Positions 1-13,003 of a DNA stretch of 64,000 nt are shown here, piece after piece. The stretch's first letter is position 1. Each line of letters begins with the position of its first letter. The DNA lies in the NCBI GenBank assembly GCA_022885665.1, contig JAGQDJ010000009.1, forward strand, positions 1 through 64,000, read 5' to 3'. The position numbers and the translations under genes were made by a program. This stretch comes from Triops longicaudatus (lineage: Eukaryota > Arthropoda > Branchiopoda > Notostraca > Triopsidae). The notes beneath the pieces were generated by a model. It did not search any database and was not told the origin of the DNA. It saw only the letters and a list, made by a program, of their open reading frames with translations.

Positions 1-985
1 GAGACTTGAATCCGAGTTATAACGTTTCGCACCAACGAACATTCAACCTAAGGTAAAAGGAGACGATATCTTTTTATTTATCGATTTTATTACTACCATT
101 TTTTATAAAGGTTCACGCATCTCCCGTATCGGTATCATGCGTCGTATATTGGAGCAAATGTTCTAGCGAATAGCGGAGGGTTCGAGCAAGCAATGGTGAC
201 ACAGCAAGAATGAAAAACTTTGGGTCCCAACGTGATTCGCAGATGGAATTTGTAATTAATTCATGTTAATGTGTATGATTTCCATGTCCCTTGCCTAAAG
301 TGGTCTTATTGCCTCTCGTTATATTATTTCTAAGAATGTAAAATTGCGTGTTTTTTGTTAAAGCAAATCAAAACGTGATACACAACATGTATGCCAAAAT
401 TACGTGTGATTATTATATTTTACCTTCTTTCATCGTGAAAATACTTTATTTGAGACCAGTCGAGATGTATAAAAAGATTTCAGCTATGAGATCGTCAGAA
501 CTTTCAAAAATACTATTAGGTATTTGTGTATTGGGGTGCGTGAAAAAGCACCACGATTTTTGTTACAGAAGAGAAGTGTCATAAAATTTCTAGCGAATTA
601 GTCGCGCTTGACAGCGACAAATCCACGGTAGTAATTTTATTTCTGCCAATAAAAGTTTGTTCTAATGGAACAATTATTATCGTACTTATTAATTTTATTG
701 GAATTACAAAGATTATGGTAATTCTGACTTAACCTAATTAACCGACATGTCTGCAATTTGAAAATTAAGGAATGCAAATGGTCAGCCTCGACGAGAGGAT
801 TCCGAATCTGTAAGAGTTATTGCGCTAGCCCTTCAAATAAGTGAGAAAATTGAGCTTGAATATGAAATTATGCCCTGAGGGCGTCTCAGGAGCCAAAAAT
901 TTTGAAATCTCATAAGGAATAACATGGGAAAAAGTGCGATGCATGATGCCAGCATCATGGTTTTTGAGGCCTCGTTCACCCTTTC

Positions 986-1075
986 CTATCCCCTATCATG
1001 CTTCCCGTGGTACTCTTGGCAATTCCAATTTTATTGGGATATACCAGGTACCATGGGAAGCAGGACAGGGTATAG
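986..1075. repeat. Imperfect inverted repeat with 28-bp arms
   Basis: The arms at 986-1013 and 1048-1075 are complementary at about 24 of 28 positions and are separated by 34 bp. A shared core reads TGCTTCCC followed by TGGTAC. The repeat lies directly beside the tRNA-like sequence at 1090-1167, so the two are probably parts of one mobile or structured element. Complementarity is read directly from the sequence; the functional meaning is inferred. Confidence 0.6.
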
Positions 1076-1089
1076 TCTCTGAAAAACCA

Positions 1090-1167
1090 AACCTCAGACT
1101 CGGGGAATCGAGCCCACGACCTCACGATCACAAGTCCAGGACTTAGATCGCTAAGCCGTAACACCTT
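1090..1167 (-). repeat. tRNA-derived SINE-like head
   Basis: On the minus strand there is an A-box-like segment (CGGCTTAGCGATCTAAG) and, about 50 nt further on, a B-box-like segment GGCTCGATTCC (plus positions 1104-1114). The spacing fits a tRNA. Between them lies an anticodon-loop-like CTTGTGAT. The acceptor arms do not pair, so this is not an intact tRNA gene. The likeliest reading is the pol III promoter head of a tRNA-derived SINE running toward lower coordinates into the hairpin at 986-1075. A decayed tRNA pseudogene is the alternative. Confidence 0.5.
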
Positions 1168-1677
1168 GTGCTTCAGGTATACGAACGCATGTATAAATTC
1201 AATACATAGATTTTTGAAACTACAGTCTCCATTAATGGAGTCGGGGCTTATCTTACTGATTACTTGTTTTAAATACCAAAACAATCCGGTGGTTTGTTAC
1301 CTATGTAACTTGTCACAGATGCTAACTAGTACTGTTCTTTGATTATTTTTAGACTTCTTTCTGTCAGGAAGTTTGTTCAAAATAAAGTACTATAGTCAAC
1401 ACTTAAGGTTCAGGCAAATTTCTATGTATTACGACGTACAGAACATTTTCAAGTTATTCCAATGGATGAGTTTGGAATTACAGGAATCTTATTGCATACA
1501 AAGTATGAGGAATCTCCTTGCATGTCGCCCGTAAATTGATATTGAACTTCTGAACTCAAAACTGAATAAAATAACAACAAAAATTACACATTGCACACTG
1601 CTTCACATCTCATAGGCAAGAGTTGACATTAGTAAAGCTAAGTAAAAAAACAGAATTCTAGTTAAATCAGTATAAAC

Positions 1678-1922
1678 ACATTGACAATCAGCACAGCAAA
1701 GCGCTTTGCATTCCTTTCGTTATTTGAAATATAAATGTTACTTATGGTATGTTGATCGTTCACTTGTCATTTGTGAAGACTAGAGCTGTTCATTTATTGN
1801 ACATTGACAATCAGCACAGCAAAGCGCTTTGCATTCCTTTCGTTATTTGAAATATAAATGTTACTTATGGTATGTTGATCGTTCACTTGTCATTTGTGAA
1901 GACTAGAGCTGTTCATTTATTG
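1678..1922. repeat. 122-bp direct duplication flanking one N
   Basis: Positions 1678-1799 and 1801-1922 look identical and are separated by a single N at 1800. This is the pattern left when two contigs with overlapping ends are joined without collapsing the overlap. It is most likely an assembly artefact, not a biological tandem repeat. Confidence 0.85.
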
Positions 1923-1949
1923 TTTCTTAGAATTCTTTCAGGTAGGGAA

Positions 1950-2085
1950 CAGGGGCGCAGCGAATGGAGGGGGGCTCCCCCCCTCCCGAAATTATTTTCT
2001 TGTGTGCAAGTAAGCTCAGTGGCAGCATCAAGAAAAAGTTGCCCCCCCACCCCCCGAAAAAAAAAAATTCCTGGCTGCGCCCCTG
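1950..2085. mobile_element. Short non-autonomous element with CAGGGG termini (MITE-like)
   Basis: The 12-bp termini are exact inverted repeats: CAGGGGCGCAGC at 1950-1961 and its reverse complement at 2074-2085. The 136-bp interior is G/C-tract rich and encodes nothing. CAGGGG-type ends are typical of hAT-family elements. An 8-bp target duplication is not evident, so the family call is tentative. Confidence 0.55.
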
Positions 2086-3602
2086 GCGTCAGTCAAGCTA
2101 TTTTCTCCCATTATTTCCTCTCCTGGGACTAGCTTAAGGGTTTCAAAGGTTAACTTTTTATTTCAGACTCACCGTTCCTAAGAGAAGGACCAAAATCTGT
2201 CACGACTTTCCGCAGGAAAGTGCGTCCATCTTCACTCCCACGTGAGCCATTTTTAAGAGACATTTTTAAGCATGACACAGAAAAATCCTTGTTTATGGTT
2301 GCTTGTATTGCCACTCATTTGATTCATGGCGGCGAACAAACATGAACTGAACAAGAAACGGGGAAGAAAAATTATGAGGCCGTTACATTATTGATTGAAC
2401 TTCAAGCCAGCACTAGGAGCCACACACACTAACGTATTGTTCGGCCCTTTAGTCAACCTAATTTTGCTGATGGCTAACCAAGGAAATAAAACCCAGAAAG
2501 TAAGAAGACTGTCAAGGGTTACCAGGGGTGCTTGTTTGCTGTTATACGGTTCATTCACTGACAATCAACCAAATTCCATGCACGCCCTAACACAAACAAA
2601 ACAAGATCAGTTTCATAGCCTATACATCATGTACAGTACAACAAAGAATTTTGCCTTCAGAATTCTTCTTTCTCTAGTTTTGTTTAGCCGTTACAACATC
2701 TTTGACGCCACTCTGTATCCCTTCCTTCATGACTGTACAGTATGTCATGTTATTTTGAAACACGAGACTTTAAAAATTAGGCGGAAAATTACATTTGCTG
2801 GTGTTGTAACCAACCTTGTCCCTTTACCTTGTGCCATACAATTTCGTCTAACACAGAGAGACATTTGCTGAGATGATATAAAACGAAAAAAATATATGAA
2901 AAAAAGTCTAACAATCACCCTGTGGACGTACTTCCTCTATTTCTATGCCACAGAAGAGACTAGCTGGGCCATTTTACGAAAAAATAGCCGGCATAAAAGG
3001 GTTATGCGATTAGCGAATGAGCCTAGCAAAATTTCGTGGTAAGAAGTCATAGTCTGCAAAAATAAATTCAAACGGGGTTAACGGAAGAGTAAAACCAAAG
3101 CCCATTCCAGAAAAAAAGTCCAACGAAGCCCCCAATTTTCACATACGCTTGTTTTATGTTCATTTCATTTTCACTTATTTGCATGGGAGTTAAGAGAGGT
3201 TGGGTTCAGGGAGGAGTAAAAAGGGTGTGTGACGAGCCAAGATAAGTGACTGTACCAAGGGACGGGGTTAGGGGCTAACAGAGGGGTCTCAGTTGTTGTT
3301 TTTTTCTTCTTCTTTATCGCTAATTACTCCTATTTATCGGATTTTCAACAATCGACACAAGCTCTCCAAATAGACTTCCGTTTCTAGCGCACTCCTTTTT
3401 CACTTCAAGCATTTCGCAATTTTTTCTCCACGCACCTCAGGAATCCGAGTTTGTGCTGAAGTTTTTCGCTTTGTTCACTCTCACAACACCCCATTCACTT
3501 CATTTAAGAACGACTTTTTTCCTCTATAACAACAACTTCTTTTCGCAGCACTATAGTTTAAGGTGAAACATTACGACGCTCCATCACACATCATGAAACG
3601 AT

Positions 3603-6600
3603 TCATTTGGCAGGAGAAGGTCCTGACGGTGAAGGACTTGGTACTAGGCTATTTCCTTCGTTTTTGTGACTGATTTCTAAGTCGGCCAATCTTCGCCAGA
3701 GCTCATCGCGCTCCTTTTCTTTCTTCTTCTCCCTGTAATTGTGTTAACAAAAGATAAGACCACATCAATATACCCCCAGTATTTAGGTGGCTGAAAACAA
3801 AAGGTATCTTACTTTTGCCTTTCCGCTTTATACGTGGCAGTAAGTTCATCAAAAAGCTTCGAGTTCATTTCCATGAAAGTCTTGAGTACATTATAGACCA
3901 GTGCTACAATCGTTTGGTTCCAGTGTTCCTTGGAGATACGATATAGTGCAGGGAACATAATAGGCATAATGACGCTGCTGTTTTCCTCAATCAGGCTCAT
4001 GACATATTCGTTATTCCAAAAGTACAAGGCTCGCTCAGCAACCTTAATCAACCATAAGAATAAAACGTGTCAAAATGGGGAACAGTGGTGCACAAAAAAT
4101 AAGCTTAATGCAATCAATAAATCGGAGATAAAAAAATCCGTTCGCCCCCACCTGAAAATGCGGACTAGACACGCACCGCGCGATTTGTTTGAACAGAGGT
4201 TCTTGTATCTTCACGAACTGGGTGGGTTCCGTCACATCTAATATTTCTTCGATTTCGCCTAAGAACATCACTTCTTTTTGCGAGCAAGTCTTGGGCCAAT
4301 ACTTCAGAAGTCCTCGTATAACTTCTTCTGTCAGTGTAGCGTCTTTCTCCAAAAACTGGACCACACAATAGGCCAACTGGGCATGGTAAAGTGACAGGCA
4401 CTTAACCTTGTGCAAGGGTAGGAGCACCTTCACTAAAAACTGCTTATGTTCTGCCTTCAATGGCAACGCAAATCCATTAATGATACTAAAATAACAACGA
4501 ACCCGTGAGTTAGCTTATCGACTAATATAAACATTTTTTTCTTTACCTGCCCAAAATTTCCAGCAGTTCACTCACACCATTAAAATGTTCCGTTTCATAA
4601 ACAAACCTAACAAATTTGCTTGTCAAATGACTTCCGACTATCTTGTAATGAATGTTTAATTTACCGTAAAAAGATATTATTAATTTGTTTCCTTATGAAC
4701 GCTCGGAGGCCAAGGAATTTTCCATAAATCCGGTGTAACACTGTTTTCAGAAAATCCCTCTCCCGAGGATCTTCGCTATCAAACAGTTCCAGCAGCTAAA
4801 ACGGCAGAAAGATGTTAATTACTTGTGTCAGACATTTCCTCTTCCTTCATTTACTTGTAAAACAAATTTTTGGTCTATAACTTTCTTGCCAATGCTAGGT
4901 TGAAAATCCGGCGACTCCAAGAACCGTAGGAAAAACTCGTATACCAGCTGTTGGTTCGGTTCCATCCAAACGAGAAATGAGAAGGAAAACAGTCCATTAT
5001 AACCATTTCAAGCTCTCCGTGGAATTATTGCTAATTTCTTGAAATACTACACCCAAAGCCACAATACAATGCCAGGCAAAGCTTGGGGACAACTACATTT
5101 CTACCGTGATGGGTTCTCTCTGCCCTCTTGTTTTTTTCTTTTTCTTGACAGCTTTTTTTAGACGGGTTGTTACAGGGCATTCGTTAAAGCAAACACATAC
5201 GCGGTTTTCTCAATCTTTACAAAAAGCAGGGTTTCCTAGGTGAGGGAGAGAGGTTCCTTCGGTAGTCATGGCAAATCATGCAGGTGTGACATGCATACAA
5301 AGCAGCTTGACTTGCTCACATATACCACCTGCAGGTGGGGCCACGAAGCTTCCAGCGTCGGGTCGTCTTCTTCCGGATCGAAGTCGGGGTTTTCACTGGG
5401 CGGCAATGTCCGGAATAAATTGCTTGCTATCTGCAAAGGCAAGAAAAGGGCAATTAAACCTCTATAGGTGATCAAGCAGCATCGAAAAAAAACTACCCAT
5501 TCCATGCTTTTCTAAACAGTCTTCAGCATCATTACTCTTACATGTTCACCCTTTTGTGAGTTAAGAAAAAGAAGTAAATAAAACAGGGAAAGGTTCTATC
5601 ATCTTACTATTAGACAGTCAACGTCGACACTGTCAACCCCCAGCAGCGCAGTTGGATTGAACAGTTACACAAACAAACTGGCATGCTGGGAACGGCAAAG
5701 TACAAAGACAAAAAGGGCCACAAGGACCATAACATGTATTTTGGTTTGGCCATGAACTCGGCAATCTTACACTCCAGGAGAGCCATGGCTTAGAACAGTA
5801 CTGTCCAACTTCATTCTTCCTCTAGTCACAACTGAAACATTCTGAATCTCTGAGCAACATTCCAACCGACACACAATTTTTTTTCCATTTTTTTCCAATT
5901 TTTGTCCCTTTTGAGCAATGAGAACGTTTTGTTCGTACATGTAGCGTAGGTACTGTACATAGGATGGACGATTTATTACTGCAGTGCCAGAGTTGTTTCT
6001 AAGTAATCTTCCCCGTGAGCCGGATTAAATGGCGTTGCTGACAAGCACATTTGCTTCTCCCTAGCCGTAATACACTTGCTAAACGTATGTGTGGGAATTT
6101 ACTCAAAATCTCAAAAATAAATAACTAAAATATTAACTTCTCTCCCCCAAGCTTTGCTGTCGTCCTGTTTAAATATCATAGCTTTTTCTACACAAAACGA
6201 AACAGACATACTCTCTCTAAACCTTACAACAATGACCTCTCGCAGTTAGCAAGGAAGGAGCGGAGTGTACTCAGAACATGTCCTAAGCAAATTTGTCTTC
6301 CCGACAAGGAAAACGCAACCTTAGAGGGTGAAAAGCCGCGCACTTTGTCAGGTAGTCCACTTCGTCTTTAAATGAAGTTTCGTGTTATAAAACAGCAACG
6401 CAATACACTGTTGTGGCGAGTTCATCCAAGCACGCAAAAATTTAAGAGCCTAATTGGGGGACTAAGTCCAATTAATAGTAATCTTGTTAATTTGTGACTA
6501 AAGGTGCCTTGCAATTAAACATTCAATTTACGGTGGGCGTCACCATAGCTTACGCTCAAAGTTGGCCTCGGCAAGACACGACCTAGGCTGGTTAATCCGA

Positions 6601-9600
6601 ACGCATATAAAAATGTCAATCAGGTAGTTAGTAAGAATTAAAAGAACGTGTTTTAAACCCATATTTTAAAGAAAGATTTATTGGCTTAGTCAAATAATCT
6701 GTGGATCTTAATTAACTTTAGATTTGAGTACTACTGATGAATTTTTCTAGAATAAGAAAGCTGGTTTGTATAGAATGCCGACGGTTTGAATGATTAAAGC
6801 GAGAATGGATGAAAGGGCTTCTACTGTACACGGATTCAGAACAAGGGTATAGGCTGATTTTATAGTAGACATTACGGACACAAAGCGTGTTACGCTTTCC
6901 TTTTTGTACTTCGTGAAACTTCCCAACACAAGTAAACCGGATTTCGAGCTGAAACTTGCTGCACAACGAGGGATCTTTCAGAAAATTTGTACAGACTATT
7001 GATTTCTCGGTATTTTCCATACACCTCAACCAAGCCCGAAAGAGCCTTAATCAACGATGAAATGCGTCTCCTACGTCTCTTAAAGACACCACAAATATTT
7101 GCTACAACCGTAGCACTTCTACCTTACGCACTAAATAGGAAAAACATTCGAGTATTGTTGAGCTTACGAGGCGAACACGCCTTTTGGCGGACAAGTCAAG
7201 AAAGCGACGCTGGGCAAAACAACAGGACGCACGTGACGAGCTACTTCGGGGCAGCCCAAAAAGCAATACGGAAAAAGAAAACGCCTTTTCTGACGTCACC
7301 GGCGTCCGCTGGCGCTTGGTTTCCTTTTCTTTTTTTTCTTCTACCTTAGTTTCGGTTCTCATTTCTCTCACAACCCAAAATAACCTTCGTACTTTTGACT
7401 TGTATGCACGCATTTCGGAATGCAGTCACCCAACAAACCTCTCTCTTCACGGCTTACGCTCTCCACACATCACGAAGGAGCTGCTCATTGACGGCCTAAT
7501 AAACGCTTCAGCGTACCAAAAGCCCCGCTACTCAAAACAATTTAACTGCACAACAAACAAGGATCCCTCCTATTTTCTCATGTAAAAGCTCTTTGCGTGC
7601 ACCACTTCGCTTTCCCAACTCGCGTCACAATTGCGGAAGGACAAGATTAGGTGGTTTAACCGAAAATTTCACGCAAAGCGCAGTTTTCTCTGTCAGCTTT
7701 AATGAGACATTCTTGAATCACGGCCAACAAACTTCAACGTTTTTGGAATTTTTGCCCGATCCAACGTCATCAAACGGACGTCTCATGTCCTTTTTCTACC
7801 TTAAATTCGACTCTTTACACAACTACGCAGGGGTTGTGAAACCCTTGCGACGGGAAACGACTACAGGCACTGATTACATAAAGGCAAAATAATGCATTTG
7901 CCAGCTTTTATTTCCCGAAAGATTTACCTAAGCATCTCTATCCAGCTTCGTGAGCCCTAAAACAGCCCAACAACGGCAGTAAAAAAGTAGAAACTCGCTG
8001 ACGCTGAGACCAAGTAATTCAGCGACTAGTTTCCGGGTCTCTATGCTTGTTGAGACTCTCACAAGCGCAAAACTTTTTTTTTTCGACAGCTTGGCCGTCT
8101 ACATTCCCTTTTTATTCCTCAAAAGAATCTGGAGTACAGGATTTCTGTTGCCAATCAATACGCACGCTACTTTTGAGTACTCCGTTACCCATGGCTGTAT
8201 GGAGAAATCTCTTGCTTTTTCCCGACAATTTATCTCCCCAAGAAATAAACCTTTCCTGAAACGGAAACGAAAGGAGCTTCCCACCCTCGCTTGTCTCTTG
8301 TTAAAAAAGCAATCTAAGGTGTGACGATGGTTAGTTAACGAAGGCGCAAAAAAATCAATAACCGAAACTTACGGCCGTCAACGTGTTTACCATTATAGTT
8401 ACCATTTTTATAATCTCCGGATACGCAGCTTCTGTGAGGACACCTCTTCCGGCTGTGATGTAGTCCACCATCTCGGTAAGGGCTGCTCGTTTGATCTCCT
8501 TCTCTTTCAAATTCGACACAGGATCCATGAAGTCGAATCCGTGGCAACACTGACGTAACTTGCGGATGAAAAGCTCTTCTTGTTCGTTCGACGGCACATC
8601 TATCGGGGGAAAAAAGAGAGGAAATGCAATCACAACTTGGTTCTTAAGTCATAATTGGCGGCAATGAAGAAATCTTCCACGAAAAATACCAAGAGATGCA
8701 AGAAAAATCATATAAGGTTCGCAACCTACGTTTAACGCGCGTCTGCCCTTAACGTCACCGAGTTCCAAATTGGGTACTACCTGCCCAAGCCAAGTTATGT
8801 CTTGGGCAACGAAAATAGAATCGATATATCATTCTCAGCCAAACTTAATTCCCTTTCTTATTCTGGCAAGAACGAGTTTACAACTTGTCAAACGGCCCTT
8901 TATAGAACATTCTTTACCCTCCAGTGCCGAGACCGAGATACATATCGTAAGCCCTAAACAAAAACTTTGGTAACCGCCAAGCCCTAAAACTAAGTCGTCA
9001 TAACTTTTGAGCTTGATCAGATTCAATACTGTGACGTGCCTCTATATTCATATCAGTATACAAAAATTCGCTTCTTAGAAACCCGGCTGTTGCGAAATTA
9101 CCGTGAACATGGAGCTTAAAGAATTCGTATATTTTCCGCGCCCTAACTCGCACATTGAAAGCAACGAAAAGTAAATAAAGCTGCTTCCGTAGGGCAAAAA
9201 GAAAATTAACCCGGATGGACAAACGTGTCAATTTCTGATCTGGAAGATCTCAATTGATTTTTAATCTCCATAAATATGAATTATGCTTCTTATAATTCCT
9301 AATCCCTTGAGGATTGCTTTAATTTCGCCTTTTCGTTTCTTCAAATTTGCTTTCATTCCGAATGTTGAGCTACACATGCCAGAAAACGTCGAACACATTT
9401 TATCAATTAGAAACAATAACGGAAGTTGCGCAACCCAAGCTATTCACAAGCCCGCTTCTCGTGCTCTATTATCTTCTCAGTTCCTCGGTAATGTAACATT
9501 CATGATATGCAGCCGTACAAGCGACCCAAAGCAAGTTGTCCTGTCAGAACGCGGCTCGCTGCTGTGGCGAGCTTTTTATCAATTTTGTAGATTCCCAGTT

Positions 9601-10554
9601 TAGAGAAGGCGATAAAGGCAGCCTTGATACAAGGAACAAGCAAGACGCGTTAAGCTAACGTAGCAATTTAAAACAAGGAAGGAACTCGCGTCCATTTTTA
9701 AAGGCTCGAAGCACTAGATCGTTTATACGATAAATATGGTTTGAACATTGAGGCTTCTGGACCGCAAAGAATGTCCTTTTTTCGCACTACCGTGGCTTCA
9801 CTCCAATGCATCCAATTCACTGGGTTTGGATCAGGAAGTTTGTTGCCAATGCGTGATATTCGACTTTTTTTTCTTGCTGAGTTTCCAGGGAAGAAATATA
9901 CTGGACGGTGCTGACCAGAGCTTCTCTTCGTGCAGTGACACCATCGGCATAAGCGTCAACTGCTAAATACTACAAAATGCGGATTCTCTTCTGAACCCCT
10001 TGTGCTGTTTGCCCACGGGGATGTTCTTCCTGCAAAATATCCTAAATACTGACCGTAGTCACGCTTTGCTAGTCATGCGAAATGTTAAAGCAGCGACAAC
10101 AAAACGCCATGAGCTAACGCAGACCCGCGTTGGAGCGAAGTAATATGAGAAGTTTAACAGGACAATACTTTCCAAATGTAGCAACGAATGGATGCCACTA
10201 TATTCTTACGCAGTTTTCCAGAACTACTGGTGTAATTTTTAAACTTCCCCCAAACGAGCCTGACTAGCTTTTATTCCCACGGAAAAAAAGTCAAGATTTT
10301 TTGGTGTGAAAAACTGAACAGGAAGGTCTTGCGTACTTTTTGCAAGACGAAGCTAGCTGCAAGTCGTATTGAACTGTTTTATGACCAGCAAGCAATAAGT
10401 GAATTAACGTACCTTTGAGTAACGGTAACGGCTGTAGCTCGCCTTCGCTCCCCGAATGGTAGCGCGAAGAGCCTTGTGACCTTTTCTGTTTCTTTTTCAG
10501 CGATCTTCTATTCGCGAAAGGGTCGATTTTATCCACAAAGGTGGTTGAAGACAT
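3603..10554 (-). CDS. PPP2R5E: PP2A regulatory subunit B56 (epsilon / widerborst type)
   Basis: B56 subunits form a HEAT-like solenoid that recruits substrates to the PP2A A/C core. Nine exons (high to low): 10413-10554, 8403-8599, 5329-5430, 4855-4947, 4665-4795, 4547-4606, 4152-4485, 3813-4042, 3603-3732, giving about 472 aa (472 with the chosen donor at 8402). The start is the ATG at 10554, giving MSSTTFVDKIDPF. Family blocks seen in order include PLLKDVPSNEQ, FDPEEDDPTLEASWPHLQ, VYEFFLRFLESPDFQPS, LLELFDSEDPRERDF, VYETEHFNGVSELLEILG, KYWPKTCSQKEVMFLGE and VAERALYFWNNEYVMSLIE. The basic N-terminus and the REKKKEKERDELW tail resemble vertebrate epsilon and Drosophila widerborst more than the alpha/gamma/delta branch. 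Introns 1 and 2 are long (1.8 and 3.0 kb); the others are short. Three in-phase donors follow exon 2. Confidence 0.95.
5431..8402. other. Intron 2 of the B56 gene
   Basis: This 3-kb intron has no nested gene that I can support. The overlapping open frames between about 6.99 and 7.9 kb on both strands are low-complexity or lack homology. It could hold alternative 5' exons or enhancers, but none is visible from sequence alone. Confidence 0.5.
8600..10412. other. Intron 1 of the B56 gene
   Basis: This 1.8-kb intron separates the short basic N-terminal exon from the B56 core. No coding or repeat feature is recognised in it. Confidence 0.5.
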
Positions 10555-11704
10555 TTTGGCTGATTGGTGGAGCAACGACGTAAATAATACACGTGGAGAA
10601 GACGAAGTGGGTTTGCCTTATAATTTTACGTAGAGTCAATGGGGTTCCAGCTCTTCTTATTCCCTGGAGTACAATTAGTAGATAATTATGAAAACGGGGG
10701 CCAGGTGGGCCCTCACTGCCACATCAAGACATCACCTTGCACTAGAAGCAGGCTCCAAGCCTGGCTTAAGAACTTCTGAGCCTGTAAAAAACAAAGCAAG
10801 AATAAACGCGTTAGTATCTCCAATACACCTGAACATCTGCGATCCATTATCGCTTTATAGGCAACACACAATAGCGCGTAAGATTGAAACGCAATTCCTT
10901 GGCAAAGGTAATGAGGTATGCAGTAGATTAGGAGCGATTCCTTGACAAACTTGATTTGTAATGTAAACTAAAATTATTAGCAGCCATTGCAAAAAATTCC
11001 TTCCGTGATTCGGGACAAATGCAGTACTGCAATGTAGCAGACATCATGACATAACACGTGTGAAACCATTAATTTCTACTTCATCTAATTATATCTTAGC
11101 TAAAGAGCTCTCAAGTTGACGGTTGGTTGTGGTGACCGTGTTCCCCTCCCCCTGAAAAGCGACCAAAGCAGAAGCCGACCTTATACCACACGCGTACCGT
11201 ACACTAAACCAAGTCAAAAACGTATTTATTTCACGGTTATACAGTAACATGAGCCTTACTTGAGCAAGTAATTCGTTAATCCTTTGTGTCTTCTTCCAGA
11301 AATACACTAGTCAACACATACAACTCTTCAGATCAAGGAGTTATTAGTCCGATACTTGCAAGTTCACACGCACGAACTACCTTGCCTAGCGCAGTCCACC
11401 ATCTTGGAATAGAGGTGGGGAGGGGGAGTGAACGAGAGATGCATGGAAGGAAGGGCATCCGCAAGGATGAGAAAAAAAGACAAAATGTAAAACTTAGGTC
11501 TGTACATTCGATCAAGATTAGTCAATTTACTGGTGAATAAATAATAATTATTACCCATGTTTATCCGAAATTTAAAAATCTTGGGACTGACGTCACGGTA
11601 AAGCAATAACGGCAATGTTGCATAGTGGAATTAATCCACCCTTTTGTTTTTATTGCGATTTTAAAGGTGTTATTGGAACGGAGTAAATAAACGCTCCCTC
11701 AGAC

Positions 11705-12728
11705 ATGAATATATTACTTGTAACGCAAGTTACGGGCTATGTTATAGCTTTTATCTTGTCGTTATGCGTTATAGTTCCTGTTAGCCTTAACCAAGACGAT
11801 TTTAGGTGCATTTTGTGAATTTTATTACGTTATATAGTAGTATGGCTTATCTCCTGGTATGAGAAACGCAGTTGGTAATTATTGTGATCCACAGGGGCCA
11901 TTGTTTGCTATTTTCGTCGGGAATATGGAGGGAAGATGATGGACAATTTGTTGTCAATTGGGCATCACAAGCCTATTGCAATTATGCCATTTTTGTTGGA
12001 GTCATTCTACTTGTTACTAGTCTCGTGCAAATCTACCGACTATCGTTATTCCTTTACAAAGGAGTCGACAGGTATAATATGATTACCACCCTTGACGTGT
12101 GCAAGACAAGATATGCGAGAGTTTTTTAAAATTAATTTTTCCTTTGCAGTTCCTTTTTATCAGCGTTCGTAGATGCCATCGGAAGTACCGTGCTTTGTTT
12201 AATGTCCCTAGTAGCGGCACTTATTATAACATTAGGTTTTGAACAGTGGTGCAGAAATATTATGCAGAGATTTGAACAGTAAGGAACGGTGGTACAGTAC
12301 ATCATGTTTTTTTTAATCTTCTAGAAAAATGTTCTTTCAAGGTGCGATTACGCTGCAGAGAATCCGATAGACAAAGACGACAATATAAATACTTCCGGAT
12401 TCTATGTTCAGATAGGGACTGCTCAGGTAGAAAGGAAAAAAATGCCATAAATAAGAGCGACTATGTTATTTTTTTTCTCTATTAGTTTGCAGCGTGGGCC
12501 TCGTGGGCTTGTTGGATTGGTTTGGTAGTGTGTGCTTTCCTGAAAATCTGCCGCTACCACCAATTGGAGAACATGCGAGTCAGCATGGCAAGGGAGAGAA
12601 AGCGCCTGCTAAATGATGGGCTTACTAACAGAGAGTCTCGTAGCATAAATACGGTTCGACGAGACATCGAGAGCCATGATGATGAAATACAAGCTACAGT
12701 GGATGTGCCTTTTCCGGGTGATAGCTAA
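11705..12728 (+). CDS. TMEM179: TMEM179-family four-pass membrane protein
   Basis: Five exons: 11705-11805, 11895-12071, 12150-12278, 12342-12426, 12486-12728. Phases agree throughout and the protein is 244 aa. It is collinear with vertebrate TMEM179: an N-terminal membrane segment ending in DDFRGHCLLF, then SFLSAFVDA, then LGFEQWC, then a short luminal segment with CDYAAENP, and finally FAAWASWACWIGLVVCAFLKI. Four hydrophobic segments are visible (about residues 3-27, 60-80, 93-112 and 160-185). The cytosolic tail is basic and hydrophilic (MARERKRLL). The cellular role of the family is poorly known. The exon 4 acceptor must be the AG at 12340-12341; an AG 17 bp upstream shifts frame into a stop. 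Confidence 0.85.
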
Positions 12729-12997
12729 GCAATCTTTAAGGCAGTCTGGTCACATTCTATGCTTTGGATTGTTCTACATCATTATTCATCGAACTCTTTT
12801 TTTAAGATAGTCATATATGAACGCAATCATCAGTAAGACAAGCACTGTAAAGTTCCATTTCTCTTTGTACACTAAAATGCTATTGTAATGATCGTACCGA
12901 ATCTCTTAACGAACATGATTGGAACCAGCTCGTTTGTAATGAAGAGCTTGCGATAAACAAGTATACAAATTTCGTACGTGATAAAAAATTGTGTATG

Positions 12998-13003
12998 AAT
13001 AAA
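12998..13003 (+). terminator. Poly(A) signal, TMEM179-family gene
   Basis: AATAAA lies 270 bp downstream of the TMEM179 stop and upstream of the AP-2 sigma start, on the plus strand. It is a plausible cleavage signal from position and motif only. Confidence 0.45.

Larger units (their letters stand above)
1..3602. other. Gene-free 5' flank
   Basis: No exon with recognisable protein similarity is seen on either strand. Open frames here (for example 2395-2871 on the plus strand) lack homology, lack a clear ATG context and are broken by AT-rich sequence. The stretch holds the repeat features listed separately: a hairpin plus tRNA-like repeat (986-1167), an assembly duplication (1678-1922) and a CAGGGG-ended element (1950-2085). 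The last few hundred bases should include the 3' UTR of the minus-strand B56 gene. Confidence 0.6.

Noticed and set aside
2395..2871. 158-codon open frame, plus strand
   Set aside because: Starts at a non-ATG codon, no homology and no conserved composition; treated as chance.
6987..7892. Overlapping frames in B56 intron 2 as an alternative gene
   Set aside because: Frames on both strands overlap, composition is intron-like and no domain is recognisable.
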